The notes beneath the pieces are model-generated. The model was not told where the DNA came from, ran no database searches, and worked only from the letters and a program-made list of their open reading frames with translations. A stretch of DNA of 64,000 nucleotides from Thalassobaculum litoreum DSM 18839 (GTDB taxonomy: Bacteria; Pseudomonadota; Alphaproteobacteria; Thalassobaculales; Thalassobaculaceae), in the NCBI RefSeq assembly GCF_900102465.1, contig NZ_FNBW01000015.1, positions 1 to 64,000 on the forward strand, given 5' to 3'. The translations under genes and the position numbers were made by a program. Shown piece after piece: positions 45,035 through 53,059 of this stretch (the stretch's first letter is position 1; each line of letters opens with the position of its first letter).

Positions 45035-45047
45035 GTCAACAGTTGAC
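45035..45047. promoter_or_regulatory. Shared 13-bp palindromic operator, copy 3 (perfect)
   Basis: GTCAAC-A-GTTGAC. It lies about 70 bp upstream of the AtuA-like start (minus) and 76 bp before the lyase start (plus), so one site could control both divergent operons. Matches copy 2 in all twelve symmetric positions. Confidence 0.75.
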
Positions 45048-45122
45048 GATATTGTCCGACCCCGCTGTAATCCGGGCGGGCGGTAAGTCCCGATAGAAAC
45101 AGGGCCGGGAGGTTTGGAACAG

Positions 45123-46004
45123 ATGACGACGCTTGCTGATCGCCGAAAGAAATTCCGGGCGATGCTGGAGGAACGGCGCGCCGTTCTGGTGCCGGGGGCC
45201 GCGAACGCCCTGACCGCCCGGGTGATCGAGGATCAGGGGTTCGAAGCCTGTTACGTCACCGGTGCCGGCATCGCCAACACCCTGCTCGGCGTGCCGGATA
45301 TCGGCCTGGTCACCATGAGCGAGATCCAGACGACCACCGCCGCGATCGCCGAGATCAGCAGCCTGCCGCTGTTCGTCGACATGGATACCGGCTTCGGCAA
45401 TGCCATCAACACCCACCGCACCGTGCGGGTGCTGGAGCGGGCCGGCGCCTGTGCGGTGCAGATCGAGGATCAGGTCTTCCCGAAGAAGTGCGGCCATTTC
45501 GACGGCAAGGCGGTGATCCCGGCCAAGGAGATGGCGACCAAGGTGCGCGCCGCCGCCGACGCGCGCGAGGACGAGAACTTCCTGATCATCGCCCGCACCG
45601 ACGCCCGCGCCATCGAGGGCATCGACGCTGCTCTGGACCGCGCCCGGATGTATATCGAGGCGGGCGCCGACGTGACCTTCGTGGAGGCGCCGATCTCGGT
45701 GGAGGAGATGCAGCGGATCTGCGCCGAGCTGCCGGTGCCGCAGGTCGCGAACCTCGTCGTCGGCGGCCGCACCCCGATGCTGTCCCAGGAAGAGCTGGCG
45801 ACGATCGGCTTCGCCATCGTGCTCTACGCCAATACGCCGCTGCAGGCCGCCATGCGGGCCATGAGCGAGGTGCTGGGGGCGCTGAAGCGCGACGGCAATC
45901 TCGACGCGGTGCAGGACCGGCTGGCCGATTTCGTCGAGCGCCAGCGGCTGGTCCACAAGTCGACCTACGACGCCATGGAGAAGACCTACGCGGTCGAGGA
46001 GTAG
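45123..46004 (+). CDS. Isocitrate lyase/PEP mutase family lyase
   Basis: 293 residues. Signature KKCGH with catalytic Cys123, metal Asp86/Asp88 (FVDMDTG) and IEDQ (114-117) are present. The family includes 2-methylisocitrate lyase, dimethylmalate lyase and oxaloacetate decarboxylase; the Cys indicates a lyase rather than phosphonomutase. Start at ATG 45123, ten bases after GGGAGG; TTG 45114 would be too close to that site. First gene of a four-gene plus operon (to 48557) behind operator copy 3. Confidence 0.87.
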   Translation: MTTLADRRKKFRAMLEERRAVLVPGAANALTARVIEDQGFEACYVTGAGIANTLLGVPDIGLVTMSEIQTTTAAIAEISSLPLFVDMDTGFGNAINTHRTVRVLERAGACAVQIEDQVFPKKCGHFDGKAVIPAKEMATKVRAAADAREDENFLIIARTDARAIEGIDAALDRARMYIEAGADVTFVEAPISVEEMQRICAELPVPQVANLVVGGRTPMLSQEELATIGFAIVLYANTPLQAAMRAMSEVLGALKRDGNLDAVQDRLADFVERQRLVHKSTYDAMEKTYAVEE

Positions 46005-46016
46005 GAGAGCGTCCGC

Positions 46017-46934
46017 ATGAACTTCGCCTACGAGGATAGGGCCCCGTATTCCGCCATCGTCGACCGCCCGAAGCTGACCTGGCCGAACGGCGCGAAGATC
46101 GCGGTGTGGGTGGTGCCGAATGTGGAGCACTACGAGTTCCTGCCCCGGCCGTCGCGGATCCGCGATCCCTGGCCGCGCACGCCCCATCCGGACGTGCACG
46201 GCTATGGGGTGCGGGACTATGGCAACCGGGTCGGCCTGTGGCGGATGATGGAGGTGATGGACGCCCACGGCGTGCGCGGCACCCTGTCGCTCAGCATGTC
46301 GAACTTCGTCCACTACCCGGAGATCTTCGAGGCCTGCGAGGCGCGCAGGTGGGCGATCATGTCCCACGGCATGTACAACACCCGCTATCACTGGGGCTAT
46401 TCCGAGGAGGAGGAGCGGGACGCGATCCACGAGAGCCTGGACCTGCACACCAGGCTCACCGGCCGCAAGCTGCGGGGCTGGTTCTCGCCGGCCGGGTCGT
46501 GGACCTTCAACACGCCGGACCTCGTGGCCGAGGCGGGGATCGACTACTACTGCGACTGGTACCACGACGATCAGCCGTTCCCGATGCGCACCCGCTCGGG
46601 CAAGACGCTGATCACCATCCCCTACACGATGGAACTGAACGACGCGGTCATGTACCGCAACCAGTTCGACGGCGAGGATTTCGCCAACTGGACCTGCGAC
46701 GCCTTCGACACCCTGTACAAGGAGGGCGAGGAGCAGCCGCGGGTGCTCTGCCTGGCGCTGCACCCGTATATCCTGGGCCAGCCGCACCGGATCAAGCATC
46801 TGGACCGCGCGCTCGCCTACATCACCGGCCACGACAAGGTCTGGCTGGCCACCGGCGAGGAGATCGCCGACTGGTACATCGCCAATCATCTCGACACGAT
46901 GAAGGCCCATCTGGGCTGGGAGGACGCGCCATGA
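46017..46934 (+). CDS. PuuE-type polysaccharide deacetylase family protein
   Basis: 305 residues, paralogue of the genes at 31613 and 46931. It carries the subgroup marks RDYGNRVGLWRM, IMSHGMYNTRYHW, CDWYHDDQPFPM and LHPYILGQPHR. As in allantoinase PuuE the usual NodB metal triad is altered. The gene follows the lyase by 12 bp, with AGGAG as ribosome site, and overlaps the next by four bases (ATGA). It probably hydrolyses a cyclic or amide intermediate of the pathway. Confidence 0.83.
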   Translation: MNFAYEDRAPYSAIVDRPKLTWPNGAKIAVWVVPNVEHYEFLPRPSRIRDPWPRTPHPDVHGYGVRDYGNRVGLWRMMEVMDAHGVRGTLSLSMSNFVHYPEIFEACEARRWAIMSHGMYNTRYHWGYSEEEERDAIHESLDLHTRLTGRKLRGWFSPAGSWTFNTPDLVAEAGIDYYCDWYHDDQPFPMRTRSGKTLITIPYTMELNDAVMYRNQFDGEDFANWTCDAFDTLYKEGEEQPRVLCLALHPYILGQPHRIKHLDRALAYITGHDKVWLATGEEIADWYIANHLDTMKAHLGWEDAP

Positions 46935-47836
46935 CCGAACCGCGTCCCGGCATGGACCACGACCTCTATCGCTATTCGGCGATGGACCGGCGGCCGGCGA
47001 TTTCCTGGCCCGACGGCAACGGGCTCGCCTTCACCGTGGTACTGCATCTGGAGTTCTGGCGGCTCGACCCGCCGAAGGAAGACTGGCGCGACCCGCGCTA
47101 TCAGGGCGCGTTCGGCAACTTCTATCCGGACTATACCGGCTACACCCAGCGCGAATACGGCAACCGGATCGGCTTCTTCCGGGTGCTCGACCGGCTCGAC
47201 CGCCACGGCCTGAAGCTCACGGTGCCGGCGAACGCGGCGGCCCTGAAGCGCTATCCGGCCATCGTCGAACGTCTGATGGACCGCGACGTGGAGTTCGTCG
47301 CTGCCGGCACCCATGCCGACCGGATGATCACCTCCAAGCTCGACGCCGACACCCAGCGCTGGATGATCGACGAGAGCGTCGATGCCATAGAGCGCATCAC
47401 CGGCCGGCGGCCGACCGGCTGGGCCGGCCCCGGCTACGGCGAGAGCGAGATCACCGCCGGCCTGCTGGCCGAGGCCGGGCTCGACTACGTGATGGACTGG
47501 CCGAACGACGACCAGCCCTACATGCTGACCACAAAGCCCGAACTGATCTCGATTCCGCGCCAGCCCGAATGGGACGACGGCGAGATCATGTGGCTGCGCA
47601 AGGTGCCGCGCGAGACCTGGGAGGAGATGGTCGTCTCCGCCTTCGACCGGCTCTATCAGGAGCGGGCGGCCGGGCGGTATTTCTCGCTGTCGCTGCACCC
47701 ATGGATCGTCGGCCAGTTCCACCGCATCCGTTTCCTGGAGCAGGTGCTCGACCGCATCGCCCCGCCGCGCGACGGCGTGTGGCAGACCACCGCCGGCGCG
47801 GTCGCCCGCCACTTCCGCGCGCTGCAATCCGACTGA
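46931..47836 (+). CDS. PuuE-type polysaccharide deacetylase family protein (third copy)
   Basis: 301 residues, the most divergent of the three paralogues: REYGNRIGFFRVLDR, FVAAGTHADRM, MDWPNDDQPYML and LHPWIVGQFHR. Start at ATG 46931, inside the stop of the previous gene (ATGA), indicating tight coupling; the two may form a heteromeric enzyme. The in-frame extension back to 46106 runs through the preceding gene out of frame and is rejected. Confidence 0.83.
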   Translation: MTEPRPGMDHDLYRYSAMDRRPAISWPDGNGLAFTVVLHLEFWRLDPPKEDWRDPRYQGAFGNFYPDYTGYTQREYGNRIGFFRVLDRLDRHGLKLTVPANAAALKRYPAIVERLMDRDVEFVAAGTHADRMITSKLDADTQRWMIDESVDAIERITGRRPTGWAGPGYGESEITAGLLAEAGLDYVMDWPNDDQPYMLTTKPELISIPRQPEWDDGEIMWLRKVPRETWEEMVVSAFDRLYQERAAGRYFSLSLHPWIVGQFHRIRFLEQVLDRIAPPRDGVWQTTAGAVARHFRALQSD

Positions 47837-47876
47837 TCTTCGCCCCCAATCTGCTCGCCCCTTAGGAGAGACTGAC

Positions 47877-48557
47877 ATGGCCACCGCAGGCATCGACAAT
47901 GTCGACTACATCCGCGCGTTCATGACCGAACGCCCGGTGGTGTTCGAGCGCTCGGCGCTGGTGATCGTCGACATGCAGAACGCGTCGGGCTCGCGTACCG
48001 GCGCGCTGGGCCGCCGCATGAAGGCGGAGGGGTCGACCTCCACCGACTACCGCTTCGACCGGATCGAGACCCTCGTGGTGCCGAACATCCGCCGCATGCT
48101 GGACGGCTTCCGTGCCAAGGGCGGCGGCGTTGTCTATGTCACCCTCGGCGCCCAGCGCGAGGATGCGGCCGACGCTCCGCCGCACATGCGCAAGATGTTC
48201 CAGGAGACCAACAACTGGGTCGGCAGCGAGGAGCACAAGGTGGTGGCAGGGCTGGAGCCGCAACCGGGCGAGCTGATCGTGCGCAAGACCAGCATCGGCG
48301 CCTTCGCGTCGACCGGGCTGGACCATCTGCTGCGCTCGATGGGCTGGGACAATCTCTACATGACCGGTGTCTCCACCAACATGTGCGTGGAGACGACGGC
48401 CCGCGAGGCGGCCGACCGGGGCTATCACGTCACCATGGTCGAGGACGGCTGCGCCACCACCCGCAAGGAGCTGCACGAGGGCACGATGCAGAACTTCCAG
48501 CGCCTGTTCGGCCGGGTGCGCAGCACCGACGAGGTGGTGGCGGAACTCAACCTGTAG
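47877..48557 (+). CDS. Isochorismatase-like cysteine hydrolase (second copy)
   Basis: 226 residues with the triad Asp32 (VIVDMQNA), Lys137 (VRKTSIGAF) and Cys170 (STNMCVETTAREA). The TNMCVETTAREA form is that of RutB-like ureidoacrylate or carbamoyl amidases. Start at ATG 47877, behind AGGAGAG. Last gene of the lyase operon, 40 bp after the deacetylase; a strong palindromic terminator follows. Confidence 0.87.
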   Translation: MATAGIDNVDYIRAFMTERPVVFERSALVIVDMQNASGSRTGALGRRMKAEGSTSTDYRFDRIETLVVPNIRRMLDGFRAKGGGVVYVTLGAQREDAADAPPHMRKMFQETNNWVGSEEHKVVAGLEPQPGELIVRKTSIGAFASTGLDHLLRSMGWDNLYMTGVSTNMCVETTAREAADRGYHVTMVEDGCATTRKELHEGTMQNFQRLFGRVRSTDEVVAELNL

Positions 48558-48570
48558 TGTTGTCTTGGTC

Positions 48571-48592
48571 GGCCGAGGCCCGGGCCTCGGCC
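48571..48592. terminator. Perfect palindrome, probable bidirectional terminator
   Basis: A 22-nt perfect palindrome (GGCCGAGGCCC and its complement) 14 bp after the isochorismatase stop, followed within ten bases by TCTTATTTTAG. It separates convergent genes and likely ends the 45123-48557 transcript. Confidence 0.75.
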
Positions 48593-48625
48593 GTAGGTCT
48601 TATTTTAGTATTCCCTGTTAGACTA

Positions 48626-49474
48626 TTATTGGAGGTTCCCTCGCATAGAGGACGGCGTCTCCGCGAGGAACGCGAGTACCGCGTCGCCGAACGCCCGGGG
48701 CTGCTGGCGGAACATGCTGTGCCCCGCCTCCGGAATGATCACGGTCTTCGCACCCGGCACATGCGCCGCCAGCGCCCGCAGCACCACCGGCAGCATGCCC
48801 GGCGTGTCGGCGCCGCCGACGAACAGGGTCGGCGGGGTCAGCGCCTCCGCCTCGGCGCGCGAGAAGGGCAGGCGGCCCTCGTTCACCTGGGCCAGCAGGG
48901 TGGTCGCATTGTCCTCGCGCATCTGCCGGTCCGCCGCCGGCAGCCGGTCCCAGGCGCCGGGACCGTTGATCCCCTCGATGAAGGCGCGCAGGCCGCCCTC
49001 CAGATCGCCGGCGGCGATCTTCTCCGCCGACTGGGCCACATGGGCGCGGGTTCCGGCGCCGGCGCCGAGATCCGGGCCGTCGGTCGGCATCAGGGTCTCG
49101 TCGAGCGCGCCGCCCGGTTCCGCCAGCACCAGCCGGTCCACCAGGTCCGGGCGTTTCAGGCTCAGGCGGAAGGCGAGGTGGCCGCCGCGGGAATGCCCGA
49201 CCAGGTCGACCGGACCGACATCCAGCGCCTCGATGAAGGCGATCACATCCTCCACATGCTGGGCCATGGTGAAGGTGCCGTCGGTACCGCTGCACGTATC
49301 GGGAAAATAGTGGCGCAGGCTCGGCGCGATCAGCCGGCGGCCGCTCGAGAGCGGCTTCAGCACCGGCATCCAGGCTCGGAAGTCGTTCAGCGATCCGTGG
49401 ATGCAGAGCAGCGGCTTGCCCTGGCCGATATCGAGATAGGCCATGTCGAAGCCGTTCACGGGCAAAGTCTTCAT
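48626..49474 (-). CDS. Alpha/beta hydrolase
   Basis: 282-residue alpha/beta hydrolase: nucleophile Ser95 in GHSRGG, acid Asp223 (VGGADT), His252 (EAGHSMF), oxyanion HGS (26-28). Start at ATG 49474, behind AGGA; the in-frame extension to 49513 has no ribosome site. It is convergent to the catabolic operon and just outside the operator set, so it may or may not belong to the pathway. The substrate is unknown. Confidence 0.85.
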   Translation of the reverse strand: MKTLPVNGFDMAYLDIGQGKPLLCIHGSLNDFRAWMPVLKPLSSGRRLIAPSLRHYFPDTCSGTDGTFTMAQHVEDVIAFIEALDVGPVDLVGHSRGGHLAFRLSLKRPDLVDRLVLAEPGGALDETLMPTDGPDLGAGAGTRAHVAQSAEKIAAGDLEGGLRAFIEGINGPGAWDRLPAADRQMREDNATTLLAQVNEGRLPFSRAEAEALTPPTLFVGGADTPGMLPVVLRALAAHVPGAKTVIIPEAGHSMFRQQPRAFGDAVLAFLAETPSSMRGNLQ

Positions 49475-49558
49475 GGCGGCGGTCCTGATCTGGCTGGTGG
49501 GTCCCGACTCCAATATCGGCTTCGGCCGCCGGCGGCAATCCGCGTTCGGGCCGCGGCG

Positions 49559-50845
49559 TCAGTCGGCGGGGCGCGCGTACTGCTCCAGGGTGTTCTCGAT
49601 CCGGCCGATCAGCTCGTTCTTGTCGGCCGACAGCTGATCGCTGGCCTCGACCTCCTCGGCCAGCAGGCGCAGCTCGGCGACCATCGTTTCGCGCTGGTCC
49701 GGCTCGGCGATGGCGACCATGCGCGCTATCGCCCGCTGCAGCGCGAGGCTCATCAGACCGTTGCGCCGGGCCGCGCGGCGCATCGGCGGAAAGGCTTCCT
49801 GAAACAGGGTGTCGGCGGTGGTGGTCGGCGACACCACCCGGGCCACGCCGTCGCCGTCCAGATAGACCCCGGACGACAGCCGCTCGGCCCGGGCCGTCGC
49901 CAGCGCCGCCGACAGCCGGTCGACACAGGCGATGGCGGTGAAGGTGTCGTTGACGCCGGGCGACAGGGCGCGCAGGGCGATCTCGACCAGCAGGTTCACC
50001 GAGAACCGCAGATCGCCCTCCGGCGTGCGCACCGACAGCAGCGGCAGCGCCGCGATCACGTGGCCGTCGAGAGTCCGGTCCGGGTCGTTGAAGACGGTGG
50101 CGACCGGCTCACCCGCGATGACGAAATCGCCGGGCTGCACGTCGTAGAACACGGTGGCGCCGACGGCCTGGGCCGCCTGCAGGAGCTGGCCCGGCTCGAT
50201 GGCATCCACATAGCCGTCGCCCGGGGACGACACCGTGCGCTCGTCGCCTTCCGGCAGGACAAGCTCGCTGGACAGGATCGGCGTGCTGCGGGCCAGGGCG
50301 TCGGCGACCTGATGGTCCAGGGCCCGGGCGATCTCCGCCGCCTCCTGGTCGATGCTGACCCGCCTCGATACCCGCTGCACGAAGAGCAGCAGCAACAGGA
50401 CGGAGATCACCATATAGGCCGCTCCGACCGCGACGGTCAGGTCCGGCACCGCGTCGTTGCGGGTCAACCAGAGCGACTGAAGCGAATACAGGAAGGTGGC
50501 GCCCAGCGACCCCACGGCGATCTGGCTGACCCGGTCGTCGCCGAAACGCTGCAGCAGCCGCGGGCCGATGGCGCTGGCGGCCATGGTGTAGACCAGCAGG
50601 ACGATGGAATAGACCATGACCAGCGCCGACATGGACGCCCCGGCGGAGACGGTGAACACCGCGCGCGCGGTCTCCACCTGCACCACCAGGAAGTTCGGCA
50701 CGAGACCGGCATGCGCGTCGCGCAGATAGGCCTCCAGGTGCCATATCCCGATCGCCACCAGCAGGCCGGACAGGCTGATCGCCCCCGGAATGGTCAGGAA
50801 GCCGCGCAGGACGCGGATCGTTCGGCGAAACGGGGTCAGGACCAT
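49559..50845 (-). CDS. DUF2254 domain membrane protein
   Basis: 428 residues. Four membrane helices in the first ~150 residues (two before the QVETARAVFTVSAGASMSALVMVYSI-type segment, two after) are followed by a cytoplasmic domain with ALRALSPGVNDTFTAIACVDRL, the conserved core of DUF2254. Function unknown. Start at ATG 50845, which removes an unlikely basic extension. It is divergent from the phosphopantetheinyl transferase remnant. Confidence 0.82.
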   Translation of the reverse strand: MVLTPFRRTIRVLRGFLTIPGAISLSGLLVAIGIWHLEAYLRDAHAGLVPNFLVVQVETARAVFTVSAGASMSALVMVYSIVLLVYTMAASAIGPRLLQRFGDDRVSQIAVGSLGATFLYSLQSLWLTRNDAVPDLTVAVGAAYMVISVLLLLLFVQRVSRRVSIDQEAAEIARALDHQVADALARSTPILSSELVLPEGDERTVSSPGDGYVDAIEPGQLLQAAQAVGATVFYDVQPGDFVIAGEPVATVFNDPDRTLDGHVIAALPLLSVRTPEGDLRFSVNLLVEIALRALSPGVNDTFTAIACVDRLSAALATARAERLSSGVYLDGDGVARVVSPTTTADTLFQEAFPPMRRAARRNGLMSLALQRAIARMVAIAEPDQRETMVAELRLLAEEVEASDQLSADKNELIGRIENTLEQYARPAD

Positions 50846-51060
50846 CGGCGGGGCCGTTCTGTGTCTGCGGCAAAGTCTGCAGCAAGGTTTGCGACGGAAT
50901 GGTTCGGTTCTGGAGTGCCACGGCGAGGGGACGACGTCCAGCACAACCACCGATACCGGACCGGCCGCGCCAGTACCTGCGGCGCCGTCGCACAGGGTGG
51001 GACCGTGCCGATCCGGACAGCAGCGACGGTTTCGTTCTGGCGCCGACCACGGTCCCGGGC

Positions 51061-51405
51061 ATGTTCGAGCCGGTCGACCTGTCCATCGCCGACAGCTATT
51101 TCGCGCCGCCGGAACTTGATTGGCTGCGGGCCCAGGGGGAGGCGGAGCGAGGCGGGGCCTTCATGACCCTGTGGACCCCGAAGGAGGCCTTCATCAAGGC
51201 GACGGGGAAGGGGCTGTCCCAGGAACTCGACCGGTTCTGGTTCGCCGATCCGTCCTCGGGACCGATCCGCATCGGCTTAGCGCCGGACCTGCCGGAAGAC
51301 CCCGAACATTGGGGCTTCGACCACCGGGTGATACCGGGCGACTACCACCTCGCGGTCGGCTGTCGCGGCCCGGGACAGGTGGCGTGGCGCGGGATGCCCG
51401 ACTGA
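51061..51405 (+). pseudogene. 4'-phosphopantetheinyl transferase remnant (C-terminal half)
   Basis: The translated piece carries the C-terminal half of an Sfp-type phosphopantetheinyl transferase: DLSIADSYFAPPELDWL, then the catalytic W-T-P-K-E-A-F-I-K-A-T-G-K-G-L motif and a beta-rich end. The whole N-terminal half and the GVDVE metal motif are missing; the frame is open back to 50899 but the extra sequence is Arg/Pro-rich noise. With two key acidic residues lost, activity is unlikely. Confidence 0.7.
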
Positions 51406-51452
51406 CGGACGCGCTCCCGAAGCGGCGGTGCCGCCTCGGGAGCAGAGGTGTG

Positions 51453-52955
51453 TTACTCGGCGGCCGCCGCCGCACTGGCGCCGGTATAGGCGGCGGCGCT
51501 GTTGCCGGCGAGGCGGCCGAAGACGGTGCCGGCCATCAGGCCGCTGCCGCCCGGATAGTTCTCCACGAACAGCCCGCCGACCAGCTCGCCCGCGGCATAG
51601 AGGCCGGGGATGGTCTGGTCCTGCATGTCCTGGACCTCGCCCTTGTCGTTGATCTTCAGGCCGCCGAAGGTGAAGGTGATGCCGGTTGTGGTCACATACG
51701 CCTCGAACGGCCCCTCGTTGATCGGCAGGGCCCAGTTGGTCTTGTTGATCGCCAGGCCCTCGGTCGTCACCCCGTCCAGCACCGACGGGTTGAACTTGCC
51801 CGGTTTGCAGGCGGCGTTGAACTCCTCGATCGTCGCCTTCAGGGCGTCCGGCGCGATCTCGAGCTGCGTCGCCAGATCCTCGATGGTGTCGGCGGTCACC
51901 TTGGTGACCTCGCGGATGCGGTATTCGTCGCGCAGCAGGGGAATGGTCTTCTGGTCGAAGATCTGCACCGCCGTGCGGTAGGGCTGGCTCATGATGGCGC
52001 GGCCGAACTTCACATAGGTGTGGTTGCGGACGTCCTCGCCCTCGTCGACGAAGCGCTCCCCGTTCATGTTGACCATGATGCCCCAGGGATAGGAGTGCTT
52101 CTGGAAGTTGTCGAGGATCACCCGGTCGCCATAGGCCGGGGCCGAGATGTCCCAGCCGACCGAGTGGCAGCCGGACCAGTTGCCGTAGGGCCGCGCGCCC
52201 ATGTCCAGCGCCATGCGGATGCCGTCGCCCATGTTGTGGCGGGTACCGCGCACCCGGCACAGGTCCCAGCCCGGGCCGAGATAGCGCACGCGCATCTCCG
52301 GATTGGACTCGAACCCGCCGCAGGCAAGGATCACCGCGTCGGTGGTGATCTCCTCGTAGCCGTTCGGGCCGAAGACTTCCACGCCGGTGATCTTGCGGTG
52401 TTTGTCGTGGATCAGCCTGGTGGCGCCGGTGCCGTAGCGGATCTCGCAACCCATCCGCTCGACCTCGGCCAGTTCCATCTCGATCAGGCCGGCACCGCCG
52501 CCGACGGACTCGATGTTCACCCCGCCGTAGAAGTGGTGCTTGCCGTCGACCAAGAAGGACTGGCGGCCGAACATCGGGATGAAGCGGATGCGGTGCTTGC
52601 GCAGCCAGGCCATGGCCGGGCGGGAGCCGTCGATCAGGGTCCAGGCCATGTCCTCGTCGGACTGGTGGCGGGTGACCTTCATCAGGTTGTCGTAGAACGC
52701 CTGGCGGTCGTGCGGCGGCAGGACGATCTGCTCGCGCTCGGCGTCGGACAGGTCGACCAGGACGTCGGTGACCGCATCGTCGATGCCGGTGTGGCAGAAC
52801 CGGAAACCGCCGGCGGTGAAGTAGGAGTTGCCGCCCTTCTCCTCCTCGCTGGCCTTCTCCAGGATCAGGACGCTGGCGCCGTTCTCGCGGGCCGCCATCG
52901 CCGCCGACAGCGCCGCGTTGCCGGCGCCGACCACGACCACATCATACTCCGCCAT
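51453..52955 (-). CDS. FAD-dependent tricarballylate dehydrogenase-like oxidoreductase (TcuA type)
   Basis: 500 residues with a full fumarate-reductase-like layout: VVVVGAGNAALSAAMAA at the N-terminus, GGFESNPEMRVRYLG in the middle, a flavin-proximal region HNMGDGIRMALDMGARPYGNW and the C-terminal GGLFVENYPGGSGLMAGTVFGRLAG. The central part matches TcuA, which oxidises tricarballylate to cis-aconitate. Start at ATG 52955. Divergent from a LysR gene, which is the probable regulator; tricarballylate itself is only the best-known substrate of the family. Confidence 0.83.
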   Translation of the reverse strand: MAEYDVVVVGAGNAALSAAMAARENGASVLILEKASEEEKGGNSYFTAGGFRFCHTGIDDAVTDVLVDLSDAEREQIVLPPHDRQAFYDNLMKVTRHQSDEDMAWTLIDGSRPAMAWLRKHRIRFIPMFGRQSFLVDGKHHFYGGVNIESVGGGAGLIEMELAEVERMGCEIRYGTGATRLIHDKHRKITGVEVFGPNGYEEITTDAVILACGGFESNPEMRVRYLGPGWDLCRVRGTRHNMGDGIRMALDMGARPYGNWSGCHSVGWDISAPAYGDRVILDNFQKHSYPWGIMVNMNGERFVDEGEDVRNHTYVKFGRAIMSQPYRTAVQIFDQKTIPLLRDEYRIREVTKVTADTIEDLATQLEIAPDALKATIEEFNAACKPGKFNPSVLDGVTTEGLAINKTNWALPINEGPFEAYVTTTGITFTFGGLKINDKGEVQDMQDQTIPGLYAAGELVGGLFVENYPGGSGLMAGTVFGRLAGNSAAAYTGASAAAAAE

Positions 52956-53002
52956 TTTTTCCTCCGGGACGTTTGGATCTTGGCGTCGAGATTGACAGCC
53001 GG

Positions 53003-53025
53003 TGTTTCGACAGTAAATTGAAACA
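53003..53025. promoter_or_regulatory. Probable LysR-binding site
   Basis: TGTTTC (53003-53008) and GAAACA (53020-53025) form an inverted repeat with an 11-bp gap, containing a T-N11-A LysR core. It lies in the ~100 bp between the divergent flavoprotein and LysR start codons. Confidence 0.6.
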
Positions 53026-53059
53026 TTCTCAGATATTGATTAGGAAACATGAATTATCG

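Noticed and set aside
46106-47836. 576-codon frame that would fuse upstream sequence to the third deacetylase
   Set aside because: The first half is the deacetylase at 46017 read out of frame; the real start is ATG 46931 with an ATGA overlap.
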